Shown here: positions 43,854 to 54,753 of the stretch, in pieces
How the letters are laid out: every line of letters starts with the position of its first letter
Position numbering within the stretch: the stretch's first letter is position 1
NCBI GenBank assembly: GCA_026214975.1
Contig: CM047806.1
Location: 96,867,811 to 96,931,810, forward strand
From: Gentiana macrophylla
Taxonomy: Eukaryota; Streptophyta; Magnoliopsida; Gentianales; Gentianaceae
DNA length: 64,000 nt
Direction: 5' to 3'
Notes under the pieces: generated by a model
Databases searched by the model: none
What the model was told of the DNA's origin: nothing
What the model saw: the letters and a program-made list of their open reading frames with translations, nothing else
Translations under genes and position numbers: made by a program

Positions 43854-44765
43854 TTTGTCAACCTTGATGACATGTAGGCTGTTAGGCGCAGTGCTCTGTA
43901 GCGACTTAATTGATATAACCTTGGCGAGATCATGCTGAATGATGAAACGACCTGAAATAGCAGCGAGGAGGATACTCGTGATCTTTTCTGTAACAGACGG
44001 TTTTTGAAATGTCTCCTTAAGTTTGTAACTAACATGACTGTTATGATGTGAAGGGCCGTGATCTCCGATTGGCTAACATGTTTCGATAACTTACCGCCAA
44101 CATTACCTTAGGTTTCAAAAAGACCTGTCGGTTCCGTCCGACCTCTATAACGAGGGTCCTTCCACGCTCGGACACTTTTTGTGAATCCAAGTTTCCTTAG
44201 GCAAAAATTTATGGCAATTCTCAAGAACATTCCGGAGAATTGAAGGAGTTTCCGAAAGCGTGAAAGTGTTTCCCGCTTGAGTCAAGATTTTTTTGGATGT
44301 TTCCCATGTTTTTCTTTCAGACTTCTTCATTTGGACATGGTAAATTCTTCAAACTTGCTCCAATTCCGCACCATAACGTGTTTTATTGCTTTGAACGTCC
44401 TGTCCATGTCCGTTTTCTAAGTTTCACGAAGAACAAACATTTGATTTTGCCTCTGTGAACCCATACATGCCTTGATTTATCCGTTTTCTGACGAACGAAC
44501 ATGTCGATCGCTGTTTGAATACCTGTTTAGGCCCAATTTTGTTGTTTTTCTCGTTGAATCTGGGTTTTTCGATGGCTTTTCGGCGTAATGAGCATCTTCT
44601 CCAATTTGCTTTTTGTCCATCCGGTAGAACTAGGGTTACGGTTCCATGTCATTCCATAATTTCGGAAATCGAGGGGCGAGGTGTCGAGACGGGTATATAT
44701 ATCCGTCTCGGCCTGACTCCGAGTTTATGCGATTGACCATCCACCTCATCCTCCTCATTTTCAGG
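43854..44765. other. Stretch between minisatellite and decayed ORF
   Basis: No coding sequence recognised. A TATA-like GGTATATATATCCG at about 44691 lies roughly 75 bp before the ATG at 44766 that opens the decayed ORF, so this may be the old leader or LTR of that element. Confidence 0.4.
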
Positions 44766-45487
44766 CAATGTCTTCGGGCAACTTAAATCGCGGTGAGGAA
44801 AATGCGAGCATTAGTGGGTCAAAACAGGGAAGATGTGAAGGTTAGTCCTGAGGTCGTTGCTGAGGTCTCTTTTGAAAGGGATCTTGACGGAGGAGTGGCT
44901 AACCGATGGAAGACGACTAACACGATTCAAGACCCTGGTGACTTCTCTGGCTAGCTCCGAATACATCTGAACTTTCGACTTCATTATATCCCTGGGTCGG
45001 CCGAGACCTGAGTGTACAGACGGAGATGCGAGATCTTTTGTTACTTCACTTTGACATCCTAAACAGCGTGCTCCGGCCTCCCCTTGACCCATTATTCGTA
45101 GATCTCTTGGAGGCGATTATTTCCATGCCTTACGATCTCACGCTATAAAGGGTGAGGATAATCATGGCTTTTATAGTGCTCAACCGTTTGTTGGGGTTCG
45201 AGCCGATTATCTCTTTCGCTCGGGTATTTTTATGTCTCTGTCAAAATCAAGAAGGGGCAAATCTCGGTGAGGAGCCTGACAAAAAGGGTGAATCTTTTCT
45301 TTTCGCTCCCCAAGAAAGTGAGGGACTAGATCAAGTGAAGTTTTTTGGCCGAGTCCCAGGACGGTTGGCCGATCCGTAAATATTCGGCGAGATCAACCAA
45401 TATACATGCCTTGAAGTCAAAGGAAAAAGACTCGTGGGTTGGTTGGCCGATCCGTAAATATCCAGTGAGGTCAGCCAATATAAATGT

Positions 45488-46170
45488 TAGCGGTGCATAT
45501 GATTTGGGTCATGCGGGTTTTATAAAAACTCATACCCAACATTTATGTTGCGGGTTATAAAAATTTAAAACCATATTCAACCTAATTCCAAGTTCAACCC
45601 ACACATGCGGGTTTTGTTAAATGCGGGTTGGGTGCGGGTTGGCATGACAATATGTTTTAACGCTTTAAGTGCTGATTAATTGATTCGGTAATCTTTCTTC
45701 AATTGTTTAGTTATTGGAGAGAAGAAAATATTCAACATTTAAAAACCAAGTAATAAAATAAATGCATATAGCATAATTATATCAAGATTGAAAAAAAAAT
45801 TGAACTTTGTTTATGTATGAATCGGTGATTTGATACTGGGAAAAAGAGAGGCTAAAAATGGTTATTAATTTTGTATATACATACATAATGAATTGATGTG
45901 GTATATTCATATCATAATATATGAAGAGTAAGAATTAGCATTCTTATTGAGACTAGAACTCATAAGGAAGAAAATAGATTTATGGATAGAATCAAATATG
46001 CAGTATTTACAGACAAAAGTATTCGGTTATTGGGGAAAAATCAACATCCTTTTACTTTCTTAGACCGTTCGTTGGAAAACAGGTCATAGTGTTTTGTTTA
46101 AATGTCTATCTTGAAAGTTGAAAAGGTAAAAACCATTCCACTTCCCATTATCTAGTAATTCTAGTTTGTC

Positions 46171-46208
<38 letters not shown>

Positions 46209-46393
46209 ATTATTTATTTATATATGAGTTGAGTTGAGTTCAAATAGGCTTTTTTATGGTATAACACATGAAATGCGGGTCAAACTATATTAAAACCATA
46301 ATCAATCCAAATCTTTTTTTACCCGCAATTGCGGGTTGAGTTATGTCAAAGTGGGTCGGATTGAATCGGGTTGTGATTTTTTGTTCACACCTA
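45488..46393. mobile_element. Non-autonomous hAT-like element in the decayed ORF
   Basis: About 906 bp separates two halves of a repeat unit of the host sequence. The ends are TAGCGGTGCA and the complement TAGGTGTGAAC, near the hAT consensus TAGGGGTG. The flanks are ATAAATGT (45480-45487) and ATAAATGC (46394-46401), an 8-bp duplication with one change. Subterminal TGCGGGTT words recur at both ends (45509-45640 and 46275-46340). It carries a (CA)n(TA)n microsatellite at 46171-46210. No transposase is visible. Confidence 0.65.
46171..46210. repeat. (CA)n(TA)n compound microsatellite
   Basis: About ten CA units are followed by eight TA units inside the hAT-like element. Confidence 0.9.
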
Positions 46394-47096
46394 ATAAATG
46401 CCTTGAAGTCGAGGTCAAAAGACTCCTGGGCTGGAATGATCAGTGCCAGACTCAGGAGCGGGTCTTCAACCGGCATAGGCTGCTTGATGTCAATGATCCT
46501 TACAGCGCTATGGCCGAAATACCGAGACCGGGCCCGGCGGGCGTAGCGCCTTTGGTTGAAATTGTTCTTGTCGGTATCTACCCCGATTGGTATGCCGAAT
46601 GCCATCCTAGCACATTCTCTTCCGAGTGGGAAATATGCTGGGGTTATCCTGGTGATCAAGCTCCTCTCAACCGCGGTAACCGCCGCTTTTTCTTTGTTTT
46701 CCGCCTTCGTATATTTGCTCTGAACTTTTTGTCTTTAAGTATAAATGCCTTACGTATAGCGTTAGTACTTATCATGATACTTAGACTTATCTTTTGTTTG
46801 CAAATTGATGAACTCTTTACTTGTGCAGATAATATGGATGCTACAACGAGGCGAGTGGAGAAGCTTAGGTGAGGCCAGCGTGCGAGGGAAGAGTGAACTC
46901 GTCTCTTGGCTAAGACCCAGCATGTTACTCCGTCCATGATCAGACTCGCCAAGCCCCCACAAATATGGTGCAAGTGGTGGAGAATGTTGCTGATGAGGTC
47001 GTCCAACATGTCGGCTAACGAGGACGGATTTAACAGTGCCACGTGTCATGCACACAATACTCAAATATAGTACTAATAAGACTCGAAATTCTAACT

Positions 47097-47717
47097 GTAA
47101 GGGACATGAGCCCCAGTATAAGCCTAAAGGCTGACCTCCGCCTCCAAAGGGGAAGCTGATCAGGTTGTTTCTTGGTCCGCCGCAGGTTAGCCAGACGGCA
47201 GTAGAGCGGACTGCTGCGCAGATCGGTCACTTTGACCACGGCTGCTCGCCCCAAATCGGCTGGAGCAGATAGGGATAACTACTTATTCTTATAAGGATAA
47301 TTATGGAAAGAATCCTAAGCCATGAAGACTTTGATCTTTATCATTTAAATACCGAGATTACCTCCTAAAATCATGGGATAAATACGGCTTAATCATACTT
47401 GCAGGATACAACGGAGAGTCCACATTGGACACGACCTATGGAGGCCTAGGGCATAAGTGTTCCCTATATAAACTTCCATAAGAACTACGCCAGACTTGAT
47501 TCCAATTCACTCTTTGGATACGTAGCCAAGTTGGGAGAAAATATCTCAGGCTCAGTCTAAAAATCACCCCCCAAAACCATCTCCTCATTCATATTTTTTC
47601 CGTTTATTATCCTTGATTCAATTACCACTAGATTATACGGCCCAAATTTATACCCGACGAAATTTTGCTTCGTCATCGGCCAGAGGAGAGCGAGGACGAA
47701 CACTGGTATCCAGATTC
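47097..47717 (+). mobile_element. Possible gypsy-type LTR
   Basis: The segment starts TGTAAGGGACATGAGCCCC and ends GGTATCCAGATTCA. It has a TATA box (CTATATAAAC at about 47462-47472) and is followed by TGGCGCCCGACG, similar to primer sites of Tat-type gypsy elements. No 5-bp target duplication or partner LTR was found, so this is tentative. Confidence 0.4.
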
Positions 47718-47880
47718 ACGAGCTGGCGCCCGACGCAACCCGGGCTGCCGATCTTGCGACCCTTGAAGATGACTCCAAGGAAGAGGTCGACCTCAATGCC
47801 TTAAGTTGGAAAAAGCAGAAGGTTGCTGAAGGCGCGGGTACGTCTACCGCTACTGCTGCGAACACTTGGAGCCCTAGATA

Positions 47881-49126
47881 AGAGTTGGATATACAAAGAG
47901 TATTTTAGAGTCATTACCACATAACAAAAATATCCATGCCAACTAAAATAACTGACTGTGATGTAAATGTATTCTATTTTGAAGCCATTACAATTGCTCT
48001 TATTATTCCCACATTTACCATGATTGAGAAATGAGAATAAATAATAATTTTTGTTTCTTTGTCATATTTACCCTTACAACATTGATCTAGTTGTTATTGT
48101 AACAACTTCTCCGTTTTGTATGCTTTACCTTTTCCTATTTTCTGGATTAAAGAGACTAATAATATATCAAACAAGCATACAGATTTTCACCACTGTCAAA
48201 ATTAAATACCATACAAACTAACATTTACAGATCTTCAATTTCTGGCTTCCTGAACCGGTAATATTCTGTACCTCTCACATTACAGATTTTCAATTTTTGG
48301 CTAATTCCTGAATCTCGGTTATACCGTTTCTTGGTACGTGGTAATGGTCTGCAGCAGTTTCTTTTAGCATTAGTTTTTTTTTTTCTTTGAAATTATCAAT
48401 TTTTTTTAAGATGCATATAATTAAAGCTTATTCCACACATTAAATATTTTGCTTTCTGTCCTTGATGAATAAATTGTTAAGGACGTCAGAAGAAAAGGAA
48501 AAAAAAGAAAATTCACCATCTTGCTCGTATATCTTTTTTTGTTCAATAGTAGTACTATTTTGCTGCTAAAAAAAATTTACGTTTGCATTTTCTTTTATTC
48601 TAGATTTTTTTTTTTCCCGCTCTTGATTTTGTTTACAAATTTTTCTTTTTGGATTGAATATCATCAATCAATCAATCTGCTTAATTAACCATTTTTTTTT
48701 ATTTTATTTTATTTTGAGTGGATCCAATTTTGTTTCTAACTTGATAATGTCATGATTTATTGTCATGGACGCGTTGGTGGAACTTTGGAAGGGTTCATAT
48801 ATATAGGTGGGTTATTATTATATATCAAATTACTTTTGGTATCCATTTATCAATATTTTTTCTCAATGAACAAAACTCCATTCATCGGGTGTTCTCCTTT
48901 AACACCAACGCCGTCGTCCGAGTCGGCGTTGGTGTTGAAGGAAGAACACCAATGAACTAACGTCCTTAAGTTGTCTTAACTTTTATAACGTGAATGTCGA
49001 TTATCATTTGGTGTTCAAGAGAATAGCAATGGGAATGACGTTCGTTTTTTAACGATTGTGAGTCACAAGTAATTTTTATGGTCACAGCAGGAGTAAATGG
49101 GTGCTGCAAAGTAATTTGACATATGC

Positions 49127-49160
<34 letters not shown>

Positions 49161-49585
49161 CGTCCATCTCAGGATACATTTCCTTCATTGAGGAAAAAAA
49201 TCGTAAAATAAATGACTTTTATAATAAATCTCAAAACACATTGTCAACCTAACGTCATATCAAAAAATTAAATTTTCGCGGAAGCAACCAAGAAACTTAA
49301 CAAAAGTTGTAAAACTCTGAAAGAAAACAACTCACAATATTATTACTAGTATTCAAGGTACTGAATTATAATGGATATATGTCTCCCCCTTATAGGCTAA
49401 GGAGTTGGCTTTTGTTTATTTTTTAGAAGATAAATGAAAAATAAAAGAGATAATTCAAGTGTTTATCTTAACCTAAACAATAAAAAACAAAATGAGAAAT
49501 TGAAATAATGTACTTGGAGGTGTATCCATTTTAGTCCCCTTTTTTTTTCAAATTATCATATATGGTTCATTCATGTGCTTGATGA

Positions 49586-49588
<3 letters not shown>
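47881..49588. other. LBD gene upstream region
   Basis: AT-rich DNA with many T and A runs, an (AT)n tract at 49128-49159 and a strong hairpin at 48888-48950. No coding sequence is recognised; the two overlapping frames at 48752-48960 run through the hairpin and have no motif. Confidence 0.5.
48888..48950. other. Compact hairpin with ~26-bp stem
   Basis: The left arm 48888-48913 and right arm 48924-48950 are complementary over about 26 bp with one bulge and one mismatch, enclosing a 10-base loop. The inner 13 bp (AACACCAACGCCG with CGGCGTTGGTGTT) pair perfectly. Weak pairing extends a few bases outward. It lies about 780 bp upstream of the LBD start codon. It could be a tiny inverted-repeat transposon, a small RNA hairpin or chance. 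Confidence 0.7.

Positions 49589-49628
<40 letters not shown>
49589..49628. repeat. Poly(T) tract of about 40
   Basis: An uninterrupted T run lies about 105 bp upstream of the LBD start codon. Such tracts exclude nucleosomes and can act as promoter elements; its length also makes it likely to vary. Confidence 0.95.
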
Positions 49629-49732
49629 CATCATTAATCCATGCGATTGTTGTTGATTTGATAGATGGAAAAAGATATTGATATATACTGAAGTCAGCAG
49701 CAAGCACTTGAAGTAGAAATTATAAAAAAAAA

Positions 49733-50207
49733 ATGTCTTCATCAAATTCTCCGTGTGCTGCTTGCAAGTGCCTCCGGCGGAAATGCACGAAAGAATGCGT
49801 GTACGCACCTTATTTTCCGCCGGAGGAGCCCCAAAAATTCGATAATGTTCATAAGGTTTTTGGGGCTAGCAACGTGGCCAAGTTACTGAATGAACTTCCA
49901 ACATCACAACGTGAAGACGCCGTTATTTCTCTTGCGTACGAGGCAGAGTTCCGGATCCAGAACCCTGTCTACGGCTGCGTCGGCTTAATCTCCATCCTAC
50001 AACATAGGCTTAAGCAAGTTCAATATGATTTGTTTAATGCTAAGAAAGAATTAGCCACTTATATTGGTCCCTCTGCAATGTTGCCCATTATGCAACAGGG
50101 TTTTATCCATCAGCAACATTTGAATAATAATCCTTCATCTTCCTCGGTTATGCCGTTTCACGTGCAACCGATGATGGGGGCTCAAGTAATTATTTGTGAC
50201 CCTCAGC

Positions 50208-50239
<32 letters not shown>

Positions 50240-50548
50240 ATGGTTGAGGCTCAGCAAATGGCTGCGGCCAGAGAACAACAACGTGAGGAGTTGTTTATTG
50301 ATTACGAGCAGCGTCAGCAGACGCCGCAACAACAGACCAAGCAACCACCGCCTCAACAACATCAACTAATGAGGTTTGATGGTGACTTTGATGTGGTTGG
50401 TGTGACTTTGGCCCCGGCATATAATCCAATGGCTGCTACGTCAATGACTCATGTTACATCGATTTACATCTCTAGGTTCAGATTTGATGTGAGTTTCTTG
50501 GAGGCATCCCGGAAGCTTATCTCTTCAAACACACCGACGCTACGATAG
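49733..50548 (+). CDS. LBD36: LOB-domain (LBD/ASL class I) transcription factor
   Basis: LBD proteins are plant-specific nuclear DNA-binding factors that shape organ boundaries and leaf polarity. The 271-aa frame opens with the zinc-binding block C8-x2-C11-x6-C18-x3-C22, then the GAS block (VHKVFGASNVAKLL, residues 39-52), the NPVYG motif at 77-81 and a leucine-zipper-like helix (L85, L89, L93, L100), all features of class I. KKELATYIGP and AMLPIMQ directly after the domain point to LBD36/ASL1 rather than AS2; that subtype comes from memory. A 12-glutamine tract is encoded at 50204-50239, with further Q-rich sequence. Residue 77 is Asn where most members have Asp, and residue 13 is Cys where Phe is usual. 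The last 35 residues match nothing I know, so the true C-terminus could differ. Confidence 0.9.
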
Positions 50549-51990
50549 CTAACCTTCTTTCAAGACGGAGGATGTTGAGCACAAGCCGAGTCTCTTTTGC
50601 TATATTTTTGCATTCCCATTGTATTTTAGGGATTTTTATTTTCTTGGAATAATAGGATGATGTACTATTTCTTATGCGCATGGTTTTTCTAGATCGGGTT
50701 TGTAACTCATAGATTTTAAGGAGGCAAACCTATTCTTTGTCAACGTAATTTAGTATAAGGGGGTGACTAGTATATGGTTTTGTACTTAACATTTTTATAT
50801 TTATTAATAATAAACTTCGTTCATTAAATAAAAGAGAAGTGTAATAGTCCGACAATCACTTTGATCGGATAAAGGAAGGTCTAAAGCCGATATAGCGATT
50901 TTGAGAGATTTTATCTTTGCAATTCATTTGTAGGAAGGTTATACTGTAGTGGCATACATTGTGGCTCTCTCATTTTTAATCTCTTTCATATAATACACTT
51001 TTATCGTGTGTGAAAGGTTAGAAATGAGTGGTTGTAATGTATATCTTAAGATAACCTTCCTACAACTGGCCAGATTGTATTTTAAAATTTCACTAGTGAT
51101 TTTGGTATTTATCTTAATAAATCATTTCTGCTTGTACGAGAAATTATGGTGTAAAATGATATACGTATGTCTGTATGTCTGTTTGTCTTTCTTACTGTAT
51201 TCAATTGGCAATACGTTTGAAGTTTTGGCTCATTCTTGAACATTGTTTGGACTTTGTAATTACCTCTATTTATTGTTCTCATCTCGAAAACGTGATTGTC
51301 AGGGTGATGACGAGTATTGATTTGATGATGGAGTTGATGGAGCCGAAGTGAGGTCAAGGGTCACGATGACATGGATTTTATTTATGCATTTTATTTTCAG
51401 TTTCGAGAGATGGGCTTTGTACCTTCTTCAGTTTCATTTGAGATATAATAAGTCAACAACATTTATTTCGTTGTTTAAATCTTTTCGATTTTAAGTAGAT
51501 GTAGAGTGAGACTGATGATCCGTTTTCTTTATTATTTGACTTATATATTCCGAGTTATCTTTATATTTAATTTATTCCGCTTTCTTTCGATTGATTATTA
51601 CGATCTTTATGTATATATTACTTTTGTGATTTAAAAAGTCAATATATGCATGTCGGGCGTTGTTTCCAGATAAATACTCGGTATCCTTAAAAGGTTAATT
51701 TTGTTAGCATTCTTTAAAAAGTTAATTAAAAAAGTTACTTTTGTTACCCCTAAAAAAAGTTACTTTTGTTAGTATTCTTTAATTTATGCAGCAAACTAGA
51801 AGGACGTTATTTTCAAACATACTTGATTTTAGAAGTCCCTTCAGATAATACACTGTAAATCATGCTCAATACGTATGTTAAGTTGCGAGGGAGCAAAACG
51901 AAAAAGAATTACTTAGACTTGTGATTACCATTTCCAATAGATTCCGGAGCATGCATTCTGCCATTGATCAACCTTGTCCATCTCAATACT
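50549..51990. other. LBD 3' flank and intergenic DNA
   Basis: A 3' UTR is expected in the first few hundred bases; AATAAAAGAGAAG at about 50827 could be a polyadenylation signal. The rest shows no recognised coding sequence or repeat. Short frames at 51006-51239 have no motif. Confidence 0.45.
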
Positions 51991-52288
51991 TGTAGCCAAA
52001 AGAAAAATCAAGATATTACCAATAAGCTAAAGAAAATCGAAATGTGTGAAAACATGAATGATGTTATTTTATTGGATTGATCAATAACTGATACAATGTC
52101 CACTCTTTTATATAGGAAATAAATGAGATAAATACATTTATTTAAAACTGAATATAAAACTACTATTTTATCCTAAGGTGATTTAAAAATAAAATACTAA
52201 TCTTTTATTAAAACTATTTATCTAAACTCAACTTTATCTCCTTTTTGACAACAATCCACATCTATTTGAATTTTTCTTCTATTACCCT
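51991..52288 (-). mobile_element. Probable copia LTR
   Basis: On the minus strand a polypurine run (TTTGAGGGAGGG) at about 52289-52300 is followed by an LTR-like segment with TATA box CTATATAAAAG (about 52105-52115) and AATAAAA signals, ending GGCTACA at 51991. This is the normal 3' order of a copia element. The coding region to the right is unrecognisable apart from short tandem repeats, so the element is old or truncated. Confidence 0.5.
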
Positions 52289-52333
52289 CCCTCAAACGAG
52301 GCCGGGTTTGAAGGCCGAGTTTGTCTTTGCATA

Positions 52334-52503
52334 TTTTGGAGGTCATCTCCACTCCTGAGGCTTTTCCAGAGTCCATTAGTTGTGATGTTTTGGAGGGCAT
52401 CTCCACTTCGGTTGTTATTCCGAAATCCATAGTTGTGAATGTTTTTGGAGGGCATCTCCACTCCGGTTGTTATTCCGAAGACCATAGTTGTGATGATGTT
52501 TGA
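52334..52503. repeat. Three tandem ~56-bp repeats
   Basis: Units begin at about 52334, 52388 and 52443 with TTTTGGAGG(T/G)CATCTCCACT, and each contains CATAGTTGTGA or CATTAGTTGTGA near its end. The second and third units are closest. On the minus strand they read as repeated MPSK/GDALQ-like words just before the polypurine tract at 52289-52300. Confidence 0.85.
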
Positions 52504-52741
52504 CTTCCTCTCGGCGCACGTATGTCCGGCTCCTCCGAGAGTTTGCATTGATTGTGGATGGTTGATTTTGGTTGAATCTTGAATGACTAGATATCGGCCT
52601 CCGATTGTGACCACTGCACTACATGTGTATTTTTTTTCATTTATTTTGTCACCTGGACAAATAGACATAGAAAGAATGGCAAAAAGAAGATCTCATATAG
52701 AATAATATATAATATAAATAAATCTAAGAAAATACACTCTT

Positions 52742-53045
52742 TTGAAGTGGTGGAAAGAAGTGAATCCTCACATTGATTTCTCTCTTATTGAAAATGATTG
52801 GATGAGAGAAATGATCAGAGAGATAAGAGTTTATCAAGAGCAAGTAGAGAAGGCAAGAGAAGAAAGAGAAAGAAGACACTAGATCAGCATACTTTATCTG
52901 CTTTATACTTTAGCTGATTCTAGACTGTAATACTTTTGAACAAATGATTATAATGAGAGATGACTAAGTTTGTTATGTTCTTGTTTTTAATCTTTTTGCT
53001 ATGCTGTAAGGAGGGTATTTGCATCATCACCAAAAAGGGGGAAAT
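52742..53045 (+). pseudogene. 3' internal end of a Sirevirus-like element
   Basis: A short frame read on the plus strand is charged and helix-like (FSLIENDWMREMIREIRVYQ, EKAREERERR) and stops at about 52880. This is what one expects at the end of an extra ORF downstream of pol in Sireviruses, but identity is not proven. The polypurine tract AAAAAGGGGGAAA (53032-53044) directly precedes the LTR. Everything 5' of about 52700 is missing. Confidence 0.5.
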
Positions 53046-54753
53046 TGTTGGACTTATTTTGAGTTTTAGTGATGAGTGCCAGACTAGCTGTTATAGAGCA
53101 AAGACAAAAAGATGTCTAGATCAAATGTATAGGTTTATTAGAGTTTGATCCTTGTATAGGTTTGATCAAACAAGCACTGTAAATGGTCAGCTGACTTACA
53201 TCAGCAGACTTGTTTACATCAGTAGGGTACCTAGGTCAGTAGACTAGTTAGGAACCTGCTGAAGACTGAAGGCTGAGGGCTCAAACTCAGTTATTGAAGG
53301 CTAAGGGATCAAACTTAGTAATTAAAGTCAAGGATATGGAATCAGAATTTAGGGAAGTCTGTGATGACCTAAACTGATTACATATACCTTGTGTACAAGA
53401 TCTAAGTTCCACAAGTTAAGTGGTGATTGGAACTTAGTTATATGCAAAATGGTGTAATCTAACTTCATAAATAAAAGTTAGATAAAATAAGTCACCACAT
53501 TGTTTCATAAACACAGCAAAATATGGATCAGCTGCCTAATATGTATTTCAAAGAGATCTTATGGTCACAGAACTCACCGATACATATACTTCGAATTATT
53601 CAAAAGCTACATTGAAAGATTACAAAGAAAGGGACATCTAACAACCTCTGATTTTATCAAACAAATCAATGGTTAAGATTAAAGGGACGTTGGGATGAAT
53701 CAGACCTTTATCCAATGGATACAAGTCAAAGGGGGGTGGACAGATCGTATCTTTGTCAAAAGGAATCTCGACGATTATCGACCCTAGAAACGATCGAGAA
53801 AAAGCAAGTCAAGATGGGACAAATCTAAAACGGTCATGTTTGAATTTCAAACATAAGTCACAAGGATTCCTACCTATAAATAGAGGACTCCTAACTCAGA
53901 TACAAGAGGATGATTTTTGTTGAAAAATAACAGATAATCCTGAGCTGCAAATTCTTATCAAGAAAACACCCTACTGACCCTACTGAGCATAAAGCTACTG
54001 ATCCAGAAAAGTTCTTCAAGTGTAATCTGCATTCAAGCTACATCAAGTTCACACACTTGAAGACATCAAGCTGCTGATCATATCATCCTGATCAAGATGC
54101 TGAAAGCTGAATCACTTACTTGATTCAAAATTTCTTTTACAAGGAATCTACAGAAGACAGTGAAGCATCTTTTGGGTGTCAAGGACTGTTGTTTGTGGTG
54201 GAGTGGTGAAGAGGCAATCCTACCCTTCAAGGACCAAAGTGGAAGACTTTGGAGCGACAATCCTACCTGTTCCAAGTGTTCAGGTTGTGAAGCCATAGTT
54301 ATTGGTGAAGGACAAGCAACTTAGGATTTTTGTAACAAATTACCTCAAGAATCTCTAGTGAATGACCTCCAAAGATCACAGAGAAGAGTGGACTGACGGA
54401 TTACACCACCAAAACCACTATAAAATATGCCTACTTACTTTCTGCACTTATATTCGCATTTAGTATATCTAGCACATCAATCTACTGAATCTAGCAACCG
54501 AATCACACACATACACTCATGAGTATCTAATACTTGGTATCATACTTTAACAACAAGTAATAAGGCTTAATTTTTGATATATTCCATTTGCACAAATTCA
54601 AGAAACTCAACAATCGTGAGACTATCGAGTATCGGCCAGAGCTCTTGACCGGTCAATGATCAAGTTCTTGAGTTTGTTAACTCCAAAAGTTTTAAGTGTT
54701 AAGTTTATTCACCCCCCTCTAAACTTAACCAAAGCCTTTTCAAGGGACCAACA
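53046..54753 (+). mobile_element. Sirevirus-like copia 3' LTR
   Basis: The 1708-bp LTR runs from TGTTGGACTTATTTTG to GGGACCAACA, with terminal TGTTGG/CCAACA inverted repeats. A purine tract AAAAAGGGGG precedes it. It contains a TATA box (CTATAAATAGAGG at about 53874-53886) and, in the 5' third, near-repeats of AAGGCTGAGGGCTCAAACTC (53268-53330). Homology to the LTR at 1-1581 is clear around the TATA box and in the last 600 bp. Its right edge interrupts the protease of the minus-strand gypsy element. Confidence 0.8.

Larger units (their letters stand above)
44766..47880 (+). pseudogene. Decayed plant transposon-type protein gene, interrupted
   Basis: Starting at the ATG at 44766 (MSSGNLNRGEEN), pieces in several frames read FERDLDGGVANRWKTT, PLFVDLLEAIISMPYDLTL, LNRLLGFEPIISFARVFLCL and then WPIRKYSARSTNIHALKS. 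A fragment near 46400-46660 includes NDPYSAMAEIPRPGPAG. This looks like the widespread plant family of putative gypsy-type transposon proteins, an assignment from memory that needs checking. It is broken by stops, by a 78-bp duplication, by a hAT element at 45488-46393 and possibly by an LTR-like insert at 47097-47717. A last fragment (ADLATLEDDSKEEVDLNALS) lies near 47740-47800. Confidence 0.5.

Noticed and set aside
43281..44035. Several long overlapping ORFs on both strands (up to 184 codons)
   Set aside because: They come from the 60-bp minisatellite, whose unit length is a multiple of 3; the repetitive peptides differ by frame and have no domain.
46336..46872. 178-codon plus-strand ORF
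   Set aside because: It crosses the right end of a hAT-like element and joins unrelated sequence; only the part after 46400 shows transposon-type protein similarity.
48752..48960. Two overlapping ORFs upstream of the LBD gene
   Set aside because: They run through an inverted repeat and have no recognisable domain.
52282..52668. 128-codon minus-strand ORF as a host gene
   Set aside because: It consists largely of three tandem repeats next to a polypurine tract and LTR, so it is element debris rather than a gene.
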